Below are positions 8,584 through 17,106 of a stretch of 41,298 bases of DNA, piece after piece. The notes below the pieces were generated by a model. That model was not told the DNA's origin and ran no database searches. It saw only the letters and a program-made list of their open reading frames with translations. This DNA comes from an uncultured Acidobacteriota bacterium (GTDB lineage Bacteria; Acidobacteriota; Vicinamibacteria; Fen-336). Each line of letters begins with the position of its first letter. Position 1 is the first letter of the stretch. The translations under genes and the position numbers were made by a program. Location: the NCBI GenBank assembly GCA_902826455.1, contig CADEEV010000042.1, forward strand, positions 1-41,298, in the 5' to 3' direction.

Positions 8584-9191
8584 CTGCCCTGCTCCTTGCG
8601 GAGCAAGGCGTCGAGGCCGCGGCTGATGCGCATGCAGCGGGCCGGCGCGTCGCTCTCCAGGAGCTTCTGGCGCGCGGTCGAGGTGATGGGCAGGTGCTGG
8701 CAGGCGAGGTTGACCCAGGAGATGGGCTCCCGCGACCTGCGCTGCTCCTCGAGGAAGCTGCGCAGGTCGGCGTGGGCGTGGAGGTAGCGCGCGAGGGCCT
8801 CGACGGCGCCGCCCCACTCGTCGTCGGAGTTGCCTTCGGTCAGGAGCTCGGCCTCGGCGATCAGCAGCTCGCCGCCACCCACGAGATCGACGGCCGTGGC
8901 GCGCTGGAGCCCGTCGAGCTCGACGCGGTGCGTGCCGTCCGGCAACGCCATGTCCTCGCGGATCGTGGCCACCGTTCCCAGGCGGTGGAGGTCCTTGGGC
9001 AGGGGCGCCGTGTTGCTGGCGTCGCTCTGGGCCAGGGCGAGCACCTGCTGACCGGTGCGCGCGGCGACTTCCAGGGCCTTCAGGGCGCCGGTGCGGGCGA
9101 CGACGATCGAGAGCGACGCCTCGGGGAACAGGCAGACGTCGCGGAGCGGCAGGATCGGCAGAAGGCGGTGCGCGGTCGAAGGGTTCGCCAC
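8580..9191 (-). CDS. Stand-alone Lon N-terminal (substrate-binding) domain protein
   Basis: This 203-residue protein opens with LLPILPLRDVCLFPEASLSIVV, the signature of the Lon protease N-terminal domain. It lacks the AAA+ and protease domains. Proteins of this size occur widely as 'LON peptidase substrate-binding domain' proteins of uncertain role, possibly adaptors. The start is GTG at 9191. An AGGAG-containing purine run and TAGGAT (9205-9200) lie just upstream. The latter could be a ribosome-binding purine tract or a -10 box 8 nt from the start. Its place inside a glycan operon, coupled to the flippase by CTGA, is unusual. Confidence 0.85.
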   Translation of the reverse strand: MANPSTAHRLLPILPLRDVCLFPEASLSIVVARTGALKALEVAARTGQQVLALAQSDASNTAPLPKDLHRLGTVATIREDMALPDGTHRVELDGLQRATAVDLVGGGELLIAEAELLTEGNSDDEWGGAVEALARYLHAHADLRSFLEEQRRSREPISWVNLACQHLPITSTARQKLLESDAPARCMRISRGLDALLRKEQGS

Positions 9192-9202
9192 GGGCGCCTA
9201 TC

Positions 9203-10396
9203 CTACTCCTTCCGCTCGGGCCGGCCGAACCGGCGCGTCCACTTGGCGCGCAGGATCGACGTCAGGTCGCCGCGGTTCCGACCCGGCAGGAGCTCGACAT
9301 AGTCCTCGCCGACCCGGGCGATCGCGTGGGGATCGCCGCCGGGCAGCGTGATCGGAACGCCGCGCACCTTGCCGCAGAAGGCGGTGCGGTAGCCGACTTC
9401 CCGGGCGATGCGGCGCGCCGTCGGTCCCGAGACGTGCCAGGGGTAGCACAGGTGCGCGGCCTCCCGGCCGGTGTGGGACTCGATCTTGTCGCGGGCGACC
9501 GCGAGCTCGCGCAGGATCGCGGCGTCGCGGGCCTCGGCCGTCTCGACGTGGCCGGTGACGTGGCCCTGGCCGGCGAGCTTCTGGAGCTCCTTCTGCCAGC
9601 CGCGCCGGACGAAGTAGCCCTCGCCTTCCTCGGCGACGCGCGCGACGCAGGCCTCGCGCACGGAAGGGTCCTCGTAGAAGCGCAGCGCCTCGGAGAGGCG
9701 CGGCTCGGAGCGGAACAACGGCGTGCCCAGCGGGATCTCGGCGACCGGGACGTCGCGCTGGCCGTCGTGGACGAGAGGAACGTCGAGGGGCCCGTAGCCC
9801 CGGCGCAGCTCGGGCGTCATGAAGCCGCTCACGAGCGGCGTCGTGTGGACGCGCGCATGGGACAGGCTGTGGCTCTGGAACTCGAAGAGGCCGCTCCGGC
9901 TCAGGTCGGCGATCTCTTCCCAGGAGAGAAACGCGTCCTCGGCGTTCTCGCGGCCGAGCACCGCCTCCGCCTTCGCCTCGCCGCGGCGCACCTCGTCCCA
10001 GCTGGGCGGCAGGGGACCCGGCCGCGAGACCGTCTTGCCGGGGACGATGAAGACGATGCCCTTCATGCCATGGCGGCGCATGAGCGGCAAGCCCACCGTT
10101 CGCACGCTGGCGCGGCCGTCGTCGAAGGTGAGCACGACCGCCTTCTCCGGCGCGGGCCGCCCGCCCATCAGGTGCTGGAAGTACTCCTCGCAGGAAAGCG
10201 TGACGTAGCCGTTCTCCGCGAGGTGGGCGATCTTGCGCCCGAAGCTCTCGGGCTCCAGGCTGTGGAAGCAGAACACGGGCACGTGGCTGCGGGGCAGGGG
10301 CCCGCCGGTCACGAACTCGGGATAGCGCCCGAGGATCAGGTCGCGGGGCACCTCCCACGCGGCCTCGGCGTTGCGCTTCAGGGCCTCAAACGGCAT
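9203..10396 (-). CDS. Polysaccharide deacetylase (NodB-like, CE4)
   Basis: This 397-residue protein has the NodB motif 1 LTFDDG (Asp92, Asp93) and the metal-binding HSLSH (His176, His180). A motif-3-like LCYPWH lies at residues 316-321. CE4 enzymes remove N- or O-acetyl groups from glycans using a divalent metal. The 136 residues between motifs 2 and 3 far exceed the usual few tens, so a large insertion is present. There is no signal peptide, so it may act on a cytoplasmic lipid-linked intermediate. Start ATG 10396 overlaps the upstream GT4 by 11 nt. Confidence 0.85.
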   Translation of the reverse strand: MPFEALKRNAEAAWEVPRDLILGRYPEFVTGGPLPRSHVPVFCFHSLEPESFGRKIAHLAENGYVTLSCEEYFQHLMGGRPAPEKAVVLTFDDGRASVRTVGLPLMRRHGMKGIVFIVPGKTVSRPGPLPPSWDEVRRGEAKAEAVLGRENAEDAFLSWEEIADLSRSGLFEFQSHSLSHARVHTTPLVSGFMTPELRRGYGPLDVPLVHDGQRDVPVAEIPLGTPLFRSEPRLSEALRFYEDPSVREACVARVAEEGEGYFVRRGWQKELQKLAGQGHVTGHVETAEARDAAILRELAVARDKIESHTGREAAHLCYPWHVSGPTARRIAREVGYRTAFCGKVRGVPITLPGGDPHAIARVGEDYVELLPGRNRGDLTSILRAKWTRRFGRPERKE

Positions 10397-11513
10397 CCGG
10401 CTCCCCGAGCAGCTCGTCGTACAGGCGCTCCATCTGACGCACGCATTCCTGGATATCGTAGCGGACGGAGGCCTTTCGCGCGGAATCGGCCAGGCGGCCG
10501 CGCAGCCCGGCGTCGTGGACGACGCGCGCGAGGGCCGCCGCCAGACCCGGGGGATCCGCGGGCGGGACGAGGAGTCCCGTGTCGCCGTCGACGAGGACCT
10601 CGCGGCACCCGTCCACGGCGGTCGAGACGATCGGCCGGCCGGCGGCCATGGCTTCGAACAGCGCGAGGGGCGTGCCTTCGTACGTCGAGGCGATGCAGAA
10701 CACGTCGAGCGCCGCCAGCACGTCGGGGATGTCGGTGCGATGCCCGGCGAACACCACGCGGTCGCCGAGGCGCAAGACGCGCGCCTGTTCCGCGAGGGCA
10801 TCCATGCGATCGCCGTCGCCCACGACGAGGAGCCGGGCCGCGGGCGCCTCGAGGGCGGCGAACGCGTCGAGCAGGTAGCGGTGCCCCTTCTGTTCGCTGA
10901 GGCGTCCGACGATGCCGATGACGACGGCTTCGTCGGGGAGCCCGAGTTCCCGGCGCAACGCCGCGCGTCGACCGGGCCGGGGCGGGCCGAACTCCTCGAG
11001 GGGGGCGCCGTTCCAGATCAGCCGCACCTTCGTCGCCGGCACGTGGCGCTGCTCCACGAGGAAGTCCCGCGTCGAGCCGCTCACGGCGATCGCGCGGTCC
11101 GTGAGGCCCGCGAGGAGGCGATCCGCGAGCCCCTGGTAGGCCGGCATGCGCGGATCGGCGAAGTGTTCGTGGAGTACCAGCTTCGCGCCGACGCGCCGCG
11201 CGGCGATCCGGCCGAAGTCGGCGGCGGCGTAGCCGTGGACGTGGAGGATGCGCGCCTTGCGCTCGCGGGCCAGGCGCAACAGGTCCGACACGACGCGCGG
11301 GTCGAACTTGCCACGTCCCAGGTGATGGACCGGGATGCCCTGGTCCCGCAAGAGGTCCGACGCGGGCTCGGGCTTCTTCAAGCCGACGAGCGAGACCGCG
11401 AAGCGGGCGGGATCATAGCGGGGGAACCACCACGAGAACAGGCGCGACACGCCGTGGATGCTCGAACCGGCGACGCCGAACTTGTCGCAGACGTGGAGGA
11501 CCGGGACGGCCAT
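10386..11513 (-). CDS. GT4 family glycosyltransferase
   Basis: This 375-residue GT-B protein begins VLHVCDKFGVAGSSIHGVSR. It has HVHGYAAADFGRIAA in the N-terminal domain, IGIVGRLSEQKGH at the interdomain region and the E-x7-E motif in STYEGTPLALFEAMAAG. These features define retaining GT4 transferases. It starts one base after the stop of the upstream UPF0104 gene and overlaps the deacetylase, so it belongs to the minus glycan operon. Sugar specificity is unknown. Confidence 0.92.
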   Translation of the reverse strand: MAVPVLHVCDKFGVAGSSIHGVSRLFSWWFPRYDPARFAVSLVGLKKPEPASDLLRDQGIPVHHLGRGKFDPRVVSDLLRLARERKARILHVHGYAAADFGRIAARRVGAKLVLHEHFADPRMPAYQGLADRLLAGLTDRAIAVSGSTRDFLVEQRHVPATKVRLIWNGAPLEEFGPPRPGRRAALRRELGLPDEAVVIGIVGRLSEQKGHRYLLDAFAALEAPAARLLVVGDGDRMDALAEQARVLRLGDRVVFAGHRTDIPDVLAALDVFCIASTYEGTPLALFEAMAAGRPIVSTAVDGCREVLVDGDTGLLVPPADPPGLAAALARVVHDAGLRGRLADSARKASVRYDIQECVRQMERLYDELLGEPDAV

Positions 11514-11514
11514 G

Positions 11515-12468
11515 CTAGGCGGGGGTCTCGATCTTGCCGCGGGCGGTCCAGACCACGGCGCCCGACAGGGACAAGACCAGCATCAGGCCCGCTCCCACCA
11601 GGCTGAAGGCGAGCGCGCTGTCGCGGGGCAGGCCGATCTGGTGGAAGTAGTAGATGAAGACGCTCTCCCGGATGCCCCATCCGTTGAAGGAGACCGGCAC
11701 GGTCTGCACCAGGGTGCAGAGGGGAACCATCAGGAAGCAGGCCGACAGCGGGAGCGGAATGCGCAGCGAGCGCGCGACCAGGTAGTAGTAGTAGATGAAC
11801 ATCGTCTGGAGCGCCAGGCTCGCCCCGAACGCCGCCATCACGGGCCGCAGGTCCTGCCGGTAGACATGGACGGCCGCCTGCACGACCTCGAAGCGCTCCT
11901 GGAGCCAGGGGAAGCGCGCGAAGCCCAGCCGCGACATCCAGGTGCGGGCCGTGCCGGGGCTGAAATAGACGTACGTCAGCACCGCGAACAGCAGGCCCAG
12001 GCCGAGGAGCACGACACGGGCGCCCGCGAGGTGCCGGACCGGCGGGCCGCCGAGCACGTACGCGAGGGCCGCCAGGGAGTAGAGGGCGCCGAAGCCGAGG
12101 ATGCGGTCGACCGCGATGATCACGAGAGACGTGGTCTTGGAGCCGGTGAGCTTCGAGGAGTCCGAGACCCGGATGATGTCGCCGCCGATGTTGCTCGGCA
12201 GGAAGTTGTTGAAGAAGCCAGCCACCAGGTAGGAGGCCGAGAGATGGAGCAGGGGAGCCGGGTATCCCTGGGCGCTGATCAGGACGCGCCAGCGCCACAT
12301 CGAGAGGAGCGTCATCCCGGCGTACAGGGCGACCGCGAGCACGAGGAGCAACATGTCGCCCTCGCGTACGCGCTGCACCAGGGCCGGCAGGTCGGCGGTG
12401 ACGAGCAGGTAGCCGAGCAGGACCAGGCTGACGCCGACCTTCACGGCCATCAGGATGGTGTCTTTCAC
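11515..12468 (-). CDS. UPF0104 / lysylphosphatidylglycerol-synthase-type transmembrane protein
   Basis: This 317-residue protein has about eight hydrophobic helices. It contains the family core FFNNFLPSNIGGDIIRV near residue 90 and the later VPVSFNGWGIRE segment. It matches the membrane (flippase-like) half of MprF with no aminoacyltransferase domain. Such proteins are common beside glycosyltransferases and are thought to handle lipid-linked intermediates. The start is GTG at 12468. It is the first gene of the minus operon and is divergent from the acyltransferase at 12518. Confidence 0.88.
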   Translation of the reverse strand: MKDTILMAVKVGVSLVLLGYLLVTADLPALVQRVREGDMLLLVLAVALYAGMTLLSMWRWRVLISAQGYPAPLLHLSASYLVAGFFNNFLPSNIGGDIIRVSDSSKLTGSKTTSLVIIAVDRILGFGALYSLAALAYVLGGPPVRHLAGARVVLLGLGLLFAVLTYVYFSPGTARTWMSRLGFARFPWLQERFEVVQAAVHVYRQDLRPVMAAFGASLALQTMFIYYYYLVARSLRIPLPLSACFLMVPLCTLVQTVPVSFNGWGIRESVFIYYFHQIGLPRDSALAFSLVGAGLMLVLSLSGAVVWTARGKIETPA

Positions 12469-12496
12469 CGGGTCGGGAGGCCTCGCAAAACCTCTA

Positions 12497-12505
12497 TGCT
12501 ACAAT
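12497..12505 (+). promoter_or_regulatory. Extended -10 promoter of the acyltransferase gene
   Basis: TGCTACAAT is a perfect extended -10 pattern (TGn followed by TACAAT at 12500-12505). It lies 12 nt before the ATG at 12518, giving a leader of only about 6 nt. No good -35 box is present, as expected when a TGn extension compensates. Confidence 0.6.
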
Positions 12506-12517
12506 AGCTTCCAGCCA

Positions 12518-13246
12518 ATGGCCAATACCGTGGGCATCCAGGACGCGGTCCGCGACGGGGGCCACTCGGCCCTGCGCAAGTACCAGGATCTGGTCGTCGG
12601 CAGCCGCTCTCTCAGCCGTCTCTTGCTCTTCGAGCTCGTGGTCACCTTGACCTCGGGCCTCCCCGGCGCGTTGGGCCTGGTGCTCCGGAAGTGGACGTAT
12701 CCCTGGATCCTCGGGGCGGTGGGGCGCAACGTCGTGTTCGGCCACGGCGTCACGCTGCGGCATCCCGGAAAGATCCGCATCGGCGACGACGTCGTCGTCG
12801 ACGACCTGGTCCTGCTGGACGCGAAGGGCGATTCGAACCGAGGGATCGACATCGGCAGCGGCTCGTTCCTGGGTCGAGGCACGATCCTCTCGTGCAAGAA
12901 CGGCGACATCGTGCTCGGCGAGCACGCGAACCTGGGCTTCCATTGCGAGATCTTCAGCGGCTCGCGGGTGGAGGTCGGCCGCTACGGGTTGTTCGCGGCG
13001 TACGCGTACCTGGTGGGAGGCGGCCACGAGTTCGACGCGGCCGAGGTCCCGATCATCGAGCAGGCGCGCTCCTCCCGGGGCATCAGCCTCGGCGAGAACG
13101 TGTGGCTCGGAACGGGGGCGAAGGTCCTGGACGGCGTCCGCATCGGCGACCGCGTCGTGGTGGGAGCCAACGCGGTCGTGAACGAGGACCTCCCCGACGC
13201 CGTGGTGGCCGCCGGGATCCCGGCAAAGGTGTTGCGCCCGCGCTAG
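12518..13246 (+). CDS. Left-handed beta-helix (hexapeptide) acyltransferase
   Basis: This 242-residue protein has a hydrophobic N-terminal half (about residues 25-60) that may sit on the membrane. Hexapeptide repeats begin at [14 protein letters not shown] and include [24 protein letters not shown] and [13 protein letters not shown]. It ends with the common [11 protein letters not shown] tail. Such enzymes transfer acetyl or longer acyl groups to sugars. A role in decorating the glycan made by the neighbouring operons is likely but inferred. The true start is the ATG at 12518, since the longer frame upstream would read through the promoter. Confidence 0.88.
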   Translation: MANTVGIQDAVRDGGHSALRKYQDLVVGSRSLSRLLLFELVVTLTSGLPGALGLVLRKWTYPWILGAVGRNVVFGHGVTLRHPGKIRIGDDVVVDDLVLLDAKGDSNRGIDIGSGSFLGRGTILSCKNGDIVLGEHANLGFHCEIFSGSRVEVGRYGLFAAYAYLVGGGHEFDAAEVPIIEQARSSRGISLGENVWLGTGAKVLDGVRIGDRVVVGANAVVNEDLPDAVVAAGIPAKVLRPR

Positions 13247-13249
13247 AAT
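13244..13249 (+). promoter_or_regulatory. Possible -10 element before the acyl-CoA mutase
   Basis: TAGAAT overlaps the stop codon of the acyltransferase (13244-13246). It is followed by an AGGAAGG ribosome-binding site at 13259-13265 and the ATG at 13269. No clear -35 box is seen, so read-through from the acyltransferase is also possible. Confidence 0.35.
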
Positions 13250-13268
13250 CGCGGGCTCAGGAAGGCAT

Positions 13269-14876
<1,608 letters not shown>

Positions 14877-14895
14877 CCCGCGCCCTGGGAGCTCA

Positions 14896-15297
14896 ATGTC
14901 CACTCGCAAGATACGTGTCGTGATCGCGAAGCCCGGCCTCGACGGCCACGACCGCGGCGCCAAGATCGTCGCCCGAGCCTTGCGCGACGCCGGCATGGAG
15001 GTCATCTACACGGGACTGCGCCAGAGCCCCGAGCAGATCGTGGCGGCCGCCGAGCAGGAGGACGCCGACGTGATCGGCCTGTCGATCCTCTCCGGGGCCC
15101 ACCTGCCGATCTGCCGGCGCATCCTGGAGCTCCTGGGAGAGAAGAAGATCGAGGGCGTCCGGGTGTTCGTGGGAGGCATCATTCCGTCCCAGGACATCCC
15201 GGAACTGAAGGCCTTGGGAGTCGCGGAGGTATTCCTTCCGGGCGCCTCGACGGAAGACATCATCCGGATGGTCGAGGGATCCGCCGTCAGCCGCTAA
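14896..15297 (+). CDS. Cobalamin-binding small subunit of acyl-CoA mutase
   Basis: This 133-residue protein is a lone B12-binding Rossmann domain. It has the base-off/His-on motif D-x-H-x2-G (Asp16, His18 and Gly21 in GLDGHDRG), [10 protein letters not shown], and the GGIIPSQD loop. His18 is the predicted lower cobalt ligand. Its size matches small subunits such as IcmB. It pairs with the upstream catalytic subunit to make the active mutase. A GGGAG ribosome-binding site lies just upstream of the ATG. No MeaB-type GTPase chaperone gene is present in the window. Confidence 0.92.
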   Translation: MSTRKIRVVIAKPGLDGHDRGAKIVARALRDAGMEVIYTGLRQSPEQIVAAAEQEDADVIGLSILSGAHLPICRRILELLGEKKIEGVRVFVGGIIPSQDIPELKALGVAEVFLPGASTEDIIRMVEGSAVSR

Positions 15298-15301
15298 TTC
15301 A

Positions 15302-15330
15302 TTGACATACTTGAGGCATCGGTCTATCTT
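15302..15330 (+). promoter_or_regulatory. Strong sigma70-type promoter of the receiver-scaffold gene
   Basis: TTGACA (15302-15307, full consensus) and TATCTT (15325-15330) are separated by exactly 17 nt. The predicted start is near 15337, giving a leader of about 40 nt. That leader contains a GGGAGGG ribosome-binding site (15362-15368), 9 nt before the ATG. It is among the most consensus-like promoters in the window. Confidence 0.75.
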
Positions 15331-15377
15331 CGTCGGCATCATCTAAGACGGAGACGCCCCCGGGAGGGCACGAGGCG

Positions 15378-17096
15378 ATGGGCAAGAAGATCCTGTTGGC
15401 GGACGACAGCATCACGATCCAGAAGGTCATCGAACTGACCTTCTCCGACGAGGATTTCGACGTCGTGACCGTCGGCAACGGCCGCCTCGCCATCGAGCGC
15501 CTCGAAGAGGTGCGGCCGGACGTGGTGCTGTGCGACATCATCATGCCCGAGAAGGACGGCTACGAGGTCTGCGACTTCATCAAGAAGAACGCCGCCTTCT
15601 CCCACGTGCCGGTGCTGCTGTTGACGGGCGCCTTCGAGCCCTTCGACCAGGAGCGGGCGGCGCGGGTGGGATGCGACGGCTACCTCGCGAAGCCCTTCGA
15701 GCCCCAGGCGCTCATCGCGAAGGTGAAGGACCTGCTCCTGCAGTCCGCGTCGCGGCCTCGGGCGGCGGCGCCCGTGGCCGTCGCTCCGCCCGCGCCGGCG
15801 AGCCTCTCGGTCGACGACGAGTGGGCCCAGACCCTGCCGGGCACGGCGCCGACCTCGCTCACGCAGCCGGAGCCGGTCGTCAGCGCGCCGGAAGCGCCCG
15901 CGCCCTTCGTGCCGGAGGATGAGCCCGTCGTCGAGGAAGCCCCCGCGGGCACCTTCGACGCTCCCATGGATCTCAGCACGGACGCGGCGCCCCCTTACGC
16001 GCCGACCGCCGGGCTCGAGCAGGAGCTGTACTCCATGGACGAGCCCGTGGTGGCTGCGCCCGAGGAGTTCATGCCCCTCATGGCCGAAGAGGCGCAGGCC
16101 CTGCAGCCGCCGCCCTCTTCGGGCCCGATCGCCTTCGAGTCGGACGACGAGCCGGTGTTCGACTCGGAGCCCGTGGAGGACGATTTCGTCCCCGCGCCGG
16201 CTTTCGTGCCGGCATCCACACCGTCGTTCGTGAACGCTCCGGCCGAGCCGCCCGCGGCCGTGGCCCCTCCGCCTCCGGTGTTCGAGCCGCCGCCTCCGCC
16301 GCCGGTCTTCGAGCCGGCTCCGGCGCCGGACTTCGAAGCGGCGCCCGCACCCGTGTTCGAAGCCCCGCCGCCGCCACCGGTCTTCGCCCCTCCGCCGCCC
16401 GCCGTCGAGCCCGTGCCGCCCATGGCGGCCCCGGTGTTCGAGCCGCCGCCGTCCCCGCCCGTGCGGCCTCTCGAGCCAGCCTCGATGGTCGAAGAGGACG
16501 ACGGCGCGTCGACCGTCGTCTTCCGCTCCGGGGAAGCGCCACCCTGGTCGCAGCCGACCACGGAGCTGTCGTTCGAGATGCGGGCCCAGGCCATGGCGAA
16601 GCAGCAGGCCGAAGAGTCGCCCGCGCCCGTGTTCGAAGACGTGGCGGAGGACGAGCCCGAGCCCTTCGAGCCCCCGCCCCCGCCGCCCGTGTTCGAGCCC
16701 GTGGCGCCGCCGGCGCCGGCCTTCGAGCCGTTCGTGGCCCATGCCCCGGCCCACGAGAGCGTCTTCGAGGCCGCCGAGCCCGAGCCGGAGCCCGAGCCCG
16801 AACCGGTGGTCGCGGCCCCGGAGCCCGAAGCCGTCCCGGACGAGCAGCCCGAGGAGTCGTTCGCGGCCCTGGCGCCGCCGGCCGTCGCGCCGGTGGACGA
16901 GCCCGCCGCACCGGCTTCGGCCGCGGCAGAGGTCGCCGTGCCGGTGGACCAGGTGGCGCAGATCGCCCAGCGCGTCGTCGCGCAGATCTCGGAGAAGGTA
17001 GTCCGGGAGATCGCCTGGGAGATCATTCCCGACCTGGCCGAAGCCCTCATCAAGAAGGAAATCGAGCGCCTCAAGGCCGAGCTCGAGCGCACCTAG
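15378..17096 (+). CDS. Receiver domain with long Pro/Glu-rich linker and PopZ-like C-terminal helix
   Basis: This 572-residue protein has a complete CheY-like receiver at residues 3-122: acidic pair Asp9/Asp10, phospho-acceptor Asp53 (LCDIIMP), Thr83 and Lys105 (LAKPFEP). There is no DNA-binding or enzymatic output domain. About 400 residues of Pro/Glu/Ala/Asp-rich, presumably disordered sequence follow, carrying about a dozen VFEP/VFEA-type Phe motifs. The last 45 residues are helical, with VVREIAWEIIPDLAEALIKKEI. That end resembles the oligomerising tail of PopZ (DUF2497), and PopZ also has a Pro/Glu/Asp linker. Phosphorylation may control self-assembly or localisation, which is inference. 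No histidine kinase is nearby. Confidence 0.8.
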   Translation: MGKKILLADDSITIQKVIELTFSDEDFDVVTVGNGRLAIERLEEVRPDVVLCDIIMPEKDGYEVCDFIKKNAAFSHVPVLLLTGAFEPFDQERAARVGCDGYLAKPFEPQALIAKVKDLLLQSASRPRAAAPVAVAPPAPASLSVDDEWAQTLPGTAPTSLTQPEPVVSAPEAPAPFVPEDEPVVEEAPAGTFDAPMDLSTDAAPPYAPTAGLEQELYSMDEPVVAAPEEFMPLMAEEAQALQPPPSSGPIAFESDDEPVFDSEPVEDDFVPAPAFVPASTPSFVNAPAEPPAAVAPPPPVFEPPPPPPVFEPAPAPDFEAAPAPVFEAPPPPPVFAPPPPAVEPVPPMAAPVFEPPPSPPVRPLEPASMVEEDDGASTVVFRSGEAPPWSQPTTELSFEMRAQAMAKQQAEESPAPVFEDVAEDEPEPFEPPPPPPVFEPVAPPAPAFEPFVAHAPAHESVFEAAEPEPEPEPEPVVAAPEPEAVPDEQPEESFAALAPPAVAPVDEPAAPASAAAEVAVPVDQVAQIAQRVVAQISEKVVREIAWEIIPDLAEALIKKEIERLKAELERT

Positions 17097-17106
17097 GACG
17101 TCGCGC

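Noticed and set aside
5377-8787. Very long plus-strand open frame (1136 codons) crossing two genes
   Set aside because: It is an Arg/Pro/Gly-rich off-frame shadow of the GT-C gene and the opposite strand of the flippase. High G+C suppresses stop codons. No motif is recognisable.
8584-8817. In-frame N-terminal extension of the flippase from 8817
   Set aside because: The extra residues are an Arg/Pro-rich out-of-frame reading of the Lon-domain gene, with no similarity to flippases.
13250-13268. Cobalamin riboswitch before the B12 mutase
   Set aside because: Only 22 nt separate the mutase from the previous gene, too short for any riboswitch.
16240-16820. Tandem DNA repeat array
   Set aside because: The repetition (VFEP, PPPP, PEPE) is at the protein level within the linker of the receiver protein, with irregular unit length. 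It is not a DNA repeat or CRISPR.
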